From positions 16,200-80,199 of the forward strand of contig CAJUSI010000024.1 of the NCBI GenBank assembly GCA_910589035.1: a DNA stretch of 64,000 nt. Direction: 5' to 3'. The notes under the pieces were generated by a model that was given only the letters and a program-made list of their open reading frames with translations, did not search any database and was not told where the DNA came from. The translations under genes and the position numbers were made by a program. Source of the stretch: an uncultured Acetatifactor sp. (lineage in GTDB: Bacteria > Bacillota > Clostridia > Lachnospirales > Lachnospiraceae). Shown here one piece after another: positions 23,605 through 31,743 of the stretch; the stretch's first letter is position 1; every line of letters begins with the position of its first letter.

Positions 23605-25920
23605 TCATGTAATATTGGGATTTACGGGAATATTCGGGTCCGGCACGGATTCCGCACTGTCAATGGGCAGTCCTGTCTCGGCGTCATATTTTCTCCCGGT
23701 GTCAGGATCCACGCGGTACCCCGTCTCGGGATCAATGGGATAATTCTTCCAGGGCTGGTCCGGTTCGGTGCCTCCGCCGGTACCGGAAGGATCGCCGTTC
23801 CCGCCCGTTCCGGAAGGCTCTGTGTTTCCGCCTTCTCCCGGCTCCGTCCCGTCTCCCTCCGGAGTATTTCCGTCTCCCTCCGGAGTCTGGGTATACTGGT
23901 TTGTAATCTCCAGCTGCAGCGCGTTCAGCTCTTTGATTTCCTCCTCGCTCAGCTCCTCCGTCATATAAATATTCAGATAGGGAAGGGCTTCCATAAGGAT
24001 GCTGCGGGCGATCTCGGAAGAATACCTTGCCACATCCTGCTTCTCCTCGTTTACCCTGTCCACCACCACATATATGGCAATCTCAGGATCATCCGCCGGA
24101 ACACATCCGATAAAAGATACCACATACTCCGTCTCGGAACGTTTATGGGTAATGGGATCAATGGTCTCTGCCGTACCTGTCTTGCCTCCCATGGTATAGC
24201 CGGGGGGCCTTGCCGCCTTCCCGGTTCCGTCATCCACCACCGCCCGCAGAAATTTCCTGAGAAGCTCAGAGGTGGATTCCGATACGGTCTGCTTGAGAAC
24301 CCTGGGCTCGATATTTTTTACGGTAGCCCCGCTGGCATTGGTAATCTTGTTCACCACATGGGGTTCATAATAATATCCTCCGTTGATCAGGGAACAGAAG
24401 CCCGTGATCATCTCGATCATGGTCACGTTGAAATTCTGCCCGAAGCTGTTGGTGGCAAGGTCAGTAGGCCCCATATTGTCCGCCACATATACAAGGCTGT
24501 CGGTCCTGGCCTCCCCCTCCAGATCAATATTGGTCTTCAGACCGAAATTAAATACTCTCTGAAAAGTACAGAAATCATCCTTTCCTATAAGCTGCGCTAT
24601 CTGAATCAGCGCTATATTGCAGGATTTGATCAAGGACTCCTCCAGGGAAAGCCACCCCTTCTGGTTATTGCTGCATTTTATGTCATGATCCCCGACTCTC
24701 AGTACACCGTTACATTCAAAGCTGCTGTTTTCATCCACGACACCTTCCTCCAGAGCAGCTCCTATGGTGAAGGTCTTTGCCGTGGAGCCGGGTTCATAAG
24801 TGTCGCTGATGCAGAAATTTTTCCATAGATTGAGGAGATTGGCATAGAGCTGTTTCTCATCCAGAGAACTGATGTTCTCCGCGTTCAGAAAGGTCTCCGT
24901 CTTCCTGACCTCCTCGTATCCGTTTTCGTTAGTAATCTGCTCTACCATTCTGGAGCCGATCAGTCTGTCCGTATTCCAGGTATCGTTCAGATCATAGGTG
25001 GGATAGCTCCCCATGGCGAGAACCTCCCCTGTATTCACCCTCATGATCACGCAGCCTATGTTCTCCGCTCCGTTTCCCTTCCTGTACTTATCCTTATGCG
25101 CGTCATTGAATTTCAGCAGATACTTCTCCACTATCATCTGGAGATTGGCATCGATGGTGGTGTGGAGATTATAGCCGTCCACAGCCGCTTTGACTGTCCG
25201 CTCCAGCGCCAGATCATCATTGAGATAGCCGTATTCCCTGCCGTTGATGCCGTTTAAGGTTTCGTTGTAGTATCCCTCCAGGCCGTAGCTGCCCTGATTG
25301 TCCGTGCTGGTAAATCCGATTACATCCGCCGCCAGCGAGCCGTAAGGGTATATTCTCTTGTATTCTTCCTCGAACCACACACCCCTTATATTCGTATTCG
25401 CCAGCTGCGCCTCCTGAAACCCTTTAATCTCATCATAGCTGAGTCTCTTCGCCGCCACATACCAGGACAGCTCCTTGTGGGTAGTGACATACTCCCTGAT
25501 CTGTCCCATATCCAGATCGAAATTCTCTCCGAGAGCCTGCAATGTGGGTTCCAGATAGATTTCCTTCCCTCCCACGGTACTCGTCATGACCTTGGCGTCG
25601 ATGATCAGATTGTACACCTTCTCGCTGGTAGCCAGTATGGTGCCGTTCACATCCACAATATTGCCTCTGCGGTAGGGAATGATGGTGGAGGTATAGCTTT
25701 GCTGGGAAAGCACCTGTTTCTGATAATTGGTTTCATTCTCCCTTGTAATCCACACAAGCCGCGCACTCAGCCCTATAAAGGACAGCAATATCAGGATGAA
25801 GAGCACCAACAGCTTCTTCTGCATTTTAATAGAAAATCTTTTACTGTTTCCCGCTCTCTTTCCCGATCTGTTTCCTGCTCTCTTTCCCGATCTGTTTCCT
25901 GATCTGTTTCCTGATCTCAC
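23605..25920 (-). CDS. class B penicillin-binding transpeptidase with repeat N-terminus and PGE-rich tail
   Basis: 771 residues. All three catalytic motifs are canonical: Ser379-x-x-Lys382 (STAK), Ser433-Cys-Asn, Lys580-Thr-Gly. The anchor helix is about 35-55. The start is GTG 25920, with AGAGG 7 nt upstream and only 12 bp after the ftsL stop. The protein therefore begins with six copies of a basic four-residue unit (RSGN/RSGK/RAGN, from a 12-bp DNA repeat). The extracellular C-terminus, from about residue 675, is a low-complexity tail with PEGDG and PSGTGG repeats ending in a Pro-rich stretch, which may thread the wall. Its place straight after ftsL suggests the septal FtsI role. Confidence 0.93.
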   Translation of the reverse strand: MRSGNRSGNRSGKRAGNRSGKRAGNSKRFSIKMQKKLLVLFILILLSFIGLSARLVWITRENETNYQKQVLSQQSYTSTIIPYRRGNIVDVNGTILATSEKVYNLIIDAKVMTSTVGGKEIYLEPTLQALGENFDLDMGQIREYVTTHKELSWYVAAKRLSYDEIKGFQEAQLANTNIRGVWFEEEYKRIYPYGSLAADVIGFTSTDNQGSYGLEGYYNETLNGINGREYGYLNDDLALERTVKAAVDGYNLHTTIDANLQMIVEKYLLKFNDAHKDKYRKGNGAENIGCVIMRVNTGEVLAMGSYPTYDLNDTWNTDRLIGSRMVEQITNENGYEEVRKTETFLNAENISSLDEKQLYANLLNLWKNFCISDTYEPGSTAKTFTIGAALEEGVVDENSSFECNGVLRVGDHDIKCSNNQKGWLSLEESLIKSCNIALIQIAQLIGKDDFCTFQRVFNFGLKTNIDLEGEARTDSLVYVADNMGPTDLATNSFGQNFNVTMIEMITGFCSLINGGYYYEPHVVNKITNASGATVKNIEPRVLKQTVSESTSELLRKFLRAVVDDGTGKAARPPGYTMGGKTGTAETIDPITHKRSETEYVVSFIGCVPADDPEIAIYVVVDRVNEEKQDVARYSSEIARSILMEALPYLNIYMTEELSEEEIKELNALQLEITNQYTQTPEGDGNTPEGDGTEPGEGGNTEPSGTGGNGDPSGTGGGTEPDQPWKNYPIDPETGYRVDPDTGRKYDAETGLPIDSAESVPDPNIPVNPNIT
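25846..25917. repeat. 12-bp in-frame tandem repeat encoding PBP N-terminus
   Basis: Six units of AGATCAGGAAAC or close variants on the minus strand, directly after the GTG start codon. Confidence 0.85.
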
Positions 25921-25932
25921 CTTACACCTCTG

Positions 25933-26436
25933 CTAATTATCCTCGGTCACCTGACGCATATAGTCCCCGCTCTCTCCTTCATACTCAATGACCTGCTCCT
26001 CTTTGGCATAGACCATGCCAAGCTCTCCTATTGCAATTCTTTTGATCTCCTCCAGATCGATACCGCTGATGATTCGATTATATTCTTCATCATTTGAAAG
26101 CTTCAGAAAATTCAGTTCACTCTGCTGGGCAGCCACAGCCTTGGTTAAATTGGTCAGCTGTGACTGAAGCTGAATGTAATTTACCAGGATAAATGCAGCG
26201 GCACAGAGCGCGACTGCCAGAAAAAGTACATATCCGGCATTCATGTATCTGGCCTTATCACGATTTTTGCGTACCTCATGGTGGGGCTTTTTTACCGGCG
26301 CTTTCTCCCTGGGGCTTACAGGCTCCAGCTTGCGCACGGTATTTCCGTCCACATATTCGCGGTAGCTCCTTCCGCCGCTCCCATGCCTGTTTTTATCATA
26401 TGCAGTTCTTCCATAGCTCCTTCTATTCTGACTCAT
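25933..26436 (-). CDS. ftsL: FtsL-type septum protein
   Basis: 167 residues: long basic cytoplasmic region (1-65), one membrane helix (about 68-87, AGYVLFLAVALCAAAFILVNYI), then a short coiled coil (QLQSQLTNLTKAVAAQQSELNFLK) and an acidic tail. This is the shape and place (rsmH-ftsL-pbp) of FtsL, which with DivIB and DivIC recruits the septal synthase. Sequence identity in the family is always low, so the call rests on topology and order. AGGAAAGAG precedes ATG 26436. Confidence 0.85.
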   Translation of the reverse strand: MSQNRRSYGRTAYDKNRHGSGGRSYREYVDGNTVRKLEPVSPREKAPVKKPHHEVRKNRDKARYMNAGYVLFLAVALCAAAFILVNYIQLQSQLTNLTKAVAAQQSELNFLKLSNDEEYNRIISGIDLEEIKRIAIGELGMVYAKEEQVIEYEGESGDYMRQVTEDN

Positions 26437-26631
26437 ACTCTTTCCTGCTTTCCCTCTATGTTTTGATCCGCAGTCTGTTCTGCTTTTATGCTTTGTGGCT
26501 CATCCTGCATACAATTCGGCTTCTGTACTTCATGGCTTCCACATCCGGCCCGCTTCTTTGTTTTGTACTGTCTCCGCGTCAGGTCGCATTTTTGCTCTGC
26601 ATGGCTTCCATGCAGCGTCGTTGGGCACCCG

Positions 26632-27567
26632 CTATGCTTCCTTCTTTTGGAAAACTCTCAGCTTGGCACTTTTGGAGCGGCTGTTCTCCGCTGTCTCCTC
26701 CTCTCCCGGGAAAACGGGCTTCTTTGTTATCACGCTTCCCTTTGACACCTTCCCGCATACGCATACCGGAAATTCCGGCGGACAGGTGCAGGGGTTCTCA
26801 TTTCTCCTGAAAGCCGCTTTCACTATGCGATCTTCCAGTGAGTGAAAGGTAATGATGCATAATCTCCCTCCGGGATTCAGTAATTCAATGAAATCATCCA
26901 GAGAACGCTCCAGCACCTCCAGCTCCCTGTTGCATTCAATGCGGACAGCCTGGAATGTCCTCTTGGAAGGATGTCCGTCCCGGCGCATCCTGGCGGGAAT
27001 GGCAGCCTTAATGATCTCATTTAATTCAAAGGTAGTTTCCAGGGGCTTGTCCGCCCTTGCTTTCACTATGTATTTTGCAATATTCTTTGCGAAGCGCTCC
27101 TCCCCGTAATCTCTGATGATACGGAAAAGCTTGCTCTCCGAATAATTGTTTACGATATCCCTGGCAGTCAATACCTGCCTCCTGTCCATACGCATGTCCA
27201 GTGCCGCGTCGAAACGATAGGAAAAGCCTCTCTCCCGGTTGTCCAGCTGATAGGAGGATACTCCCAGATCCAGCAGAATGCCGTCCGCATGCTCTACCCC
27301 CTCCGCCAGAAGCGCCGCCCGCATATTGCAGTAATTGTTCCGCAGAATGGTTACTCTGTCTCCAAAGCAGGCCAGCCTCTCCCTGGCTGCGCAGATGGCT
27401 GCTTCGTCCTGGTCGATTCCGTAGAAATGTCCGCCTCCAAGCCGTCTGCACACTTCGAAGGCATGTCCGCCCCCGCCCAGCGTGCCGTCCACATAGATCC
27501 CTTCCGGCTTTACGCAGAGGGCCTCCACGGTTTCCTTAAGAAGTACGGAGCTGTGTCTGAATTCCAT
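26632..27567 (-). CDS. rsmH: 16S rRNA (cytosine-1402-N4) methyltransferase
   Basis: Methylates C1402 in the ribosomal decoding centre. 311 residues; SAM motif VDGTLGGGGH (26-35), LLDLGVSSYQLD, RERGFSYRFDAALDMRMD, and the C-terminal IITFHSLEDRIVK. AGGAG precedes ATG 27567. Second gene of the dcw cluster, 9 bp after mraZ. The 195-bp gap between it and ftsL is non-coding and contains imperfect GGCTTC/CATGGCTTCC repeats. Confidence 0.96.
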   Translation of the reverse strand: MEFRHSSVLLKETVEALCVKPEGIYVDGTLGGGGHAFEVCRRLGGGHFYGIDQDEAAICAARERLACFGDRVTILRNNYCNMRAALLAEGVEHADGILLDLGVSSYQLDNRERGFSYRFDAALDMRMDRRQVLTARDIVNNYSESKLFRIIRDYGEERFAKNIAKYIVKARADKPLETTFELNEIIKAAIPARMRRDGHPSKRTFQAVRIECNRELEVLERSLDDFIELLNPGGRLCIITFHSLEDRIVKAAFRRNENPCTCPPEFPVCVCGKVSKGSVITKKPVFPGEEETAENSRSKSAKLRVFQKKEA

Positions 27568-27576
27568 TGGTCTCTC

Positions 27577-28008
27577 CTAAATCGTCAACCCAAGATTGAT
27601 CATGCCCTGGGATACTGTGTTAATGTCCACCTGGCTGTTGTTCGCTTCCCACCTGTCGAGACTCCATATCTCGATGCGGCTCCCCATGCCGGCCAGAATC
27701 ACATCCTTTTCCAGTCCGGCAAATTCCCTCAGATCCTGAGGCATCAGGATACGCCCCTGCTTGTCCACGGTAACGTACTGCGCACCCGACAGGAAGAATC
27801 TTGCAAACTGTCTCGCCTCCTGATTGATGAGGGGCAGCGACGCAAGCTTGCTCTCAAAGGCCTTCCACTCTTCATTGGCATACACAAATAAGCAGCCGTC
27901 CATTCCCTTTGAAACCACGAATTCATCTCCCAGAATTTCCCGGTATTTGGAGGGAATGCTCAACCTGCCCTTTGGGTCAATCGTATGATTGTACTTGCCC
28001 ATGAACAT
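27577..28008 (-). CDS. mraZ: cell division/wall cluster regulator MraZ
   Basis: DNA-binding regulator of the dcw operon. 143 residues with two SpoVT/AbrB-like halves: KYNHTIDPKGRLSIPSKYRE near the start and QYVTVDKQGRILMPQDLREFAG in the middle. ATG 28008 (MFMGKYNH) is favoured by GGTGGTGAT upstream; ATG 28020 lacks one. It heads the cluster and its probable own operator lies at 28173-28213. Confidence 0.94.
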   Translation of the reverse strand: MFMGKYNHTIDPKGRLSIPSKYREILGDEFVVSKGMDGCLFVYANEEWKAFESKLASLPLINQEARQFARFFLSGAQYVTVDKQGRILMPQDLREFAGLEKDVILAGMGSRIEIWSLDRWEANNSQVDINTVSQGMINLGLTI

Positions 28009-28172
28009 CGCGATCACCACCCATCATAAGGAACCGCACCGAAATATCCAGCCGTCGGCAATGTCAATGGCCTGGCCGTCGGCAACCGCTTTGGCACCGG
28101 TATCGGCTTTCGAGCAGCTCCCAAGCGGAATCCGCGGCATTTTCCGAAAAAAGTACCCTTTCGTGGTTTTTC

Positions 28173-28213
28173 ATCCCACTTTATGGTACTTTATGCCATT
28201 TCCATCCCACTTA
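28173..28213 (-). promoter_or_regulatory. MraZ-type repeat boxes
   Basis: On the minus strand TAAGTGGGAT (28213-28204), an 11-base imperfect unit, AAAGTACCAT (28192-28183) and AAAGTGGGAT (28182-28173) follow one another at about 10-base steps. This matches the GTG/TGGG direct repeats bound by MraZ in other bacteria. They start just downstream of the predicted -10 box. Confidence 0.6.
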
Positions 28214-28220
28214 TGAATAG

Positions 28221-28249
28221 ATTTTAATATATAATTGGGAATTTGACAA
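28221..28249 (-). promoter_or_regulatory. mraZ (dcw operon) promoter
   Basis: On the minus strand TTGTCA, 17 bp, TAAAAT. The leader to the start at 28008 would be about 205 nt; 28021-28170 holds GCCGTCGGCAA twice and can fold, but I see no known riboswitch. Confidence 0.6.
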
Positions 28250-28430
28250 GCAGAATGTTTGTGCGTCCCTGGGATTCGCAAGGAGATTTGACGGTTTTCC
28301 CACAAGATCTGGTAGGATGGAGGGTTCGGCCATGGCATATCTTGATTTGAAAAGAATGAAAATTTCTAAGGGAAAAGTAAAAATGCGCCCCAATGGACGC
28401 ATGCGGAAGCTGATAAAATGGAGGCAGTTA

Positions 28431-28467
28431 AAAACCGCCGGCTTCTATCTGGAAGCCGGCGGTTTTT
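28431..28467. terminator. strong terminator of lgt
   Basis: AAAACCGCCGGCTTC and GAAGCCGGCGGTTTTT around a 6-base loop; A and T runs on both sides make it work in either direction. The 180 bp between it and the mraZ promoter hold nothing I can name. Confidence 0.92.
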
Positions 28468-28477
28468 CTTTTGCTTT

Positions 28478-29338
28478 TTATCCTTTCCGTTTTTTTATTT
28501 TTATACGTACTGCAATATCCGCCCCCAGGGCAAATACTGCCATCAGAAGGGCCAGCACCTGTGAAACCGGAATCTCAGTCCCGGGAATGAAAAGTGTGTC
28601 GGTACGGATACCTTCAATGATAAACCTTCCCACACCATATCCGCCCAGGTAGAGCAGGCAGAGCTCCCCGTCAAATTTCCTGTGCTTCCGGAACGCCAGG
28701 ATCAGAACCATAATCAGAAGATTCCACACGCTCTCATACAGAAAAGTGGGATGCACATTGATATAATTGGCCCCCTCCGGAATATGGGACGCTATATTGT
28801 CCGAAATATCCCTGGAGCGGACAGCTGCCACGGGAAGCTGCATGGAAAAGAGCCCGTCATAATATTCCCCGAACACCTCCCGATTCATGAAATTGCCCCA
28901 CCTGCCGATTGCCTGTCCCAGAATCAATCCCGGCATGGCGGTATCCCCCATCAGGAGGGGATTTTTCTTCTTCAGCTTACAGTATACAAACAATGTAAGG
29001 AACGCGGCGATCACGGCGCCGTAAATGGCCATTCCGCCGTTTCTCACCTTAAAGATACTGAGCAGATCGTTCTTATAAAAATCCCATGCGAATATCACAT
29101 AGTAAATGCGTGCGCCGACAATGGAAAAAAATACGGCATAGATAGCAAAATCCCAGTAATCTTCCGGATTCTGTCCCGTCACCTTCGCCATGCGGACCGC
29201 CATCAGGATACCCGCCAGGACGCCGATACCGATGATCAGGCCGTAAAACGCGATCTCAAAGCCAAATACGCTGAAAGATTTCGGCACATCCTTCAAATAT
29301 ATTCCAAGATTCGGAAAGGCAATATCACCTGCATTCAT
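28478..29338 (-). CDS. lgt: prolipoprotein diacylglyceryl transferase
   Basis: Adds diacylglycerol to the lipobox Cys of prolipoproteins such as those at 58030 and 61035. 286 residues, about seven helices. The family signature GQAIGRWGNFMNREVFG (Arg contacts phosphatidylglycerol) and HPTFLYESVWN are present. Start ATG 29338 (MNAGDIAFPN) has AAGGGG 8 nt upstream; the longer frame to 29452 adds a hydrophilic leader unlike the family. Confidence 0.95.
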   Translation of the reverse strand: MNAGDIAFPNLGIYLKDVPKSFSVFGFEIAFYGLIIGIGVLAGILMAVRMAKVTGQNPEDYWDFAIYAVFFSIVGARIYYVIFAWDFYKNDLLSIFKVRNGGMAIYGAVIAAFLTLFVYCKLKKKNPLLMGDTAMPGLILGQAIGRWGNFMNREVFGEYYDGLFSMQLPVAAVRSRDISDNIASHIPEGANYINVHPTFLYESVWNLLIMVLILAFRKHRKFDGELCLLYLGGYGVGRFIIEGIRTDTLFIPGTEIPVSQVLALLMAVFALGADIAVRIKIKKRKG

Positions 29339-29605
29339 AATCATACCCCTTGCCCGTTTTGCGGGCATCCATTTATTATAATGATTATATACCGGACTCA
29401 GCTGAATACATCTATCCTGTGCCGGTAAATTTTCCGGCAAATATTCCGGCAATGCTTAAGCTTCACTGATCTATCTCCACAGAGCATTCTGAACGAAACC
29501 GGCTGAGCATTGTATATAATCGTCTTTATTATCGGTTCTTTCCCATATTTGACATTTTATTTTGCAAAGCAATCTGTTGCAGAGCATCCTGCACTCCTGC
29601 GGTTC

Positions 29606-30703
29606 TCATACGTTAAACCGGAACAGAATCACATCCCCGTCCTTCACCACATAGTCCTTGCCCTCAATGCCCACCAGTCCCTTTTCCCGGGCTGCCGCAA
29701 GTGAGCCCTGCTCCAGCAGATCCTTATAGTTGACCACTTCCGCCTTGATAAAGCCCCTCTCGAAATCGGAATGGATTTTCCCTGCCGCCTGTGGCGCCTT
29801 CGTGCCGATCTTAATCGTCCAGGCTCTGGTCTCGTCCTCGCCCGCCGTGAGGAAGCTCATAAGTCCCAGAATGCCGTAGCTGGCCCTGATTAACTTCTCC
29901 AGCCCGGATTCCGCCAGCCCCAGATCCTCCAGGAACATTGCCTTCTCGTCCTCGTCAAGCTCGGAAATCTCCTGCTCGATCTGTGCACAGATCACGAACA
30001 CCTCGCTGTGCTCCTCTCCGGCGAACTTCCTTACTTCCCCCACCATTGGATTGGAAGCGCCGTCATCCCCCAGATCCCCCTCGGCCACATTCGCCGCATA
30101 GATCACCGGCTTCCAGGTCAGCAGATTATATCCCTTCATCAGAACCGTCTCGTCCTCGTCCGTGATCTCCATGGTCTTGGCCGGCTTACCGCTCTCCAGA
30201 TGCCCCTTAATCCGCTCCAGCAGGGACAGCTCCTTCGCACAGGTCTTGTCCATTCTCGCCGCCTTGGAAACCTTTGACAGTCTCCTCTCCAGCACCTCCA
30301 GATCGGAAAAAATCAGCTCCAGATTGATGGTTTCAATATCCCGCAGGGGATTCACGCTGCCGTCCACATGGATGACATTGGAATCCTCAAAGCACCTCAC
30401 CACATGGACGATGGCGTCCACCTCCCGGATATTGCTTAAGAACTGGTTGCCCAGGCCCTCGCCCTTTGAAGCCCCCTTCACCAGTCCGGCAATGTCCACG
30501 AATTCTATCACCGCGGGGGTGACCTTTTTCGACTGATACATATCTCCCAGGAGCCTGAGACGCTCATCCGGCACGGCCACGATGCCGATATTGGGATCTA
30601 TGGTGCAGAAGGGGTAATTGGCGGATTCCGCCCCCGCCTTTGTAAGTGAATTGAACAATGTACTCTTTCCCACGTTCGGCAGACCTACGATTCCTAATTT
30701 CAT
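29606..30703 (-). CDS. ychF: OBG-family ATPase/GTPase YchF
   Basis: Ribosome-associated P-loop NTPase that prefers ATP. 365 residues: G1 GLPNVGKST (7-15), VDIAGLVKGASKGEGLGN after G3, a helical hairpin region, and a C-terminal TGS domain ending KDYVVKDGDVILFRFNV. Monocistronic or last after rsgA; the ribosome site (AGTAGGT) is modest. Confidence 0.96.
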   Translation of the reverse strand: MKLGIVGLPNVGKSTLFNSLTKAGAESANYPFCTIDPNIGIVAVPDERLRLLGDMYQSKKVTPAVIEFVDIAGLVKGASKGEGLGNQFLSNIREVDAIVHVVRCFEDSNVIHVDGSVNPLRDIETINLELIFSDLEVLERRLSKVSKAARMDKTCAKELSLLERIKGHLESGKPAKTMEITDEDETVLMKGYNLLTWKPVIYAANVAEGDLGDDGASNPMVGEVRKFAGEEHSEVFVICAQIEQEISELDEDEKAMFLEDLGLAESGLEKLIRASYGILGLMSFLTAGEDETRAWTIKIGTKAPQAAGKIHSDFERGFIKAEVVNYKDLLEQGSLAAAREKGLVGIEGKDYVVKDGDVILFRFNV

Positions 30704-30776
30704 TTTTGTTGTACCTACTCAGAAAACCCTATATTTATAAGTTTTCCGCCTTTCTCTATATTTTTCCGCGCAGCTT

Positions 30777-31733
30777 CTATATACGCTTTACCCTTGCATA
30801 ACCGCCCCTTGACTGAAGAGCGTTCAGCTCCTCATAGAGAAGGCAGTAATTATCATAGCGTATTTTACTGATATCCCCCTGCGCCACCGCATCCTTCACA
30901 CCGCATACCTGCTCCCTGATATGGGCACAGCCCCCGAATCTGCACTGCCTCTCGTGCTGCGCAAATTCCGGGTAATATTCCGCCAGCTCCTCCTTCTTCA
31001 GGTCAAAAAGCCCAAGGGAGCTGAACCCCGGCGTATCCAGAATATAGCCTTCCTCCCCCAGCGGTATCAGCTCCGTATGCCTGGTAGTATGCTTCCCCCG
31101 CTCTATTCTGGCGCTGATTTCCCCCGTCTCCATCACCACATGGGGCTGCAGACGATTAATCAGGGAGGATTTCCCTGCACCGCTGGGGCCTGCTACCGCA
31201 GTCACCTTTCCCTCCAGCATCCCCTTCAGCGCTTCCATTCCCTCCCCCAGCCTTGCGCTGACGGTGAGAACCGGATATCCGCAGCCCCTGTATATCCGGG
31301 CATACCGCTCCCCGTCCCCATTTTCATCCAGATCCAGCTTGTTAAAGCAGATAATACAGGGGATATCTCTCTGCCCCATCATAATGAGAAATCTGTCAAG
31401 CAGATTAAAGCTCGGCCTGGGCTGCAGGATGGCAAAAATCACCAGCGCCTGATCCACATTCGCTGCCGCCGGCCGTATCAGTTCGCTGCGCCTGGGCAGA
31501 AGCTCACGGATATTGCCGGTAAGCTTATCCCTGTCCAGCACATCTATTTCCACCTCATCCCCCACCAGGGGCTTCTTTCCTTCCCTGCGGAAAATACCCT
31601 TTGCGCTGCATTCATATAATCCGCCGCCTTGCTTTCCCTGAATGCCTGCTTCACCTATTCCTTCCGCGTCATCCCCAAAACGGCAGCTGACATAATATAA
31701 TCCGCCAATCCCCCTGATAATCCTTCCCCTCAT
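30777..31733 (-). CDS. rsgA: ribosome small-subunit GTPase RsgA
   Basis: Late 30S assembly checkpoint GTPase. 318 residues: OB-fold, then circularly permuted G domain in order NKLD, GPSGAGKSSLINRL, DTPGF, followed by the zinc motif in CRFGGCAHIREQVCGV. It follows prkC by 10 bp on the same strand, as cpgA follows prkC in B. subtilis. Confidence 0.96.
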   Translation of the reverse strand: MRGRIIRGIGGLYYVSCRFGDDAEGIGEAGIQGKQGGGLYECSAKGIFRREGKKPLVGDEVEIDVLDRDKLTGNIRELLPRRSELIRPAAANVDQALVIFAILQPRPSFNLLDRFLIMMGQRDIPCIICFNKLDLDENGDGERYARIYRGCGYPVLTVSARLGEGMEALKGMLEGKVTAVAGPSGAGKSSLINRLQPHVVMETGEISARIERGKHTTRHTELIPLGEEGYILDTPGFSSLGLFDLKKEELAEYYPEFAQHERQCRFGGCAHIREQVCGVKDAVAQGDISKIRYDNYCLLYEELNALQSRGGYARVKRI

Positions 31734-31743
31734 AGGCTCATTC

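Noticed and set aside
28211..28652. Small open frames around the lgt terminator
   Set aside because: They overlap the terminator or the 3' end of lgt and lack ribosome sites.
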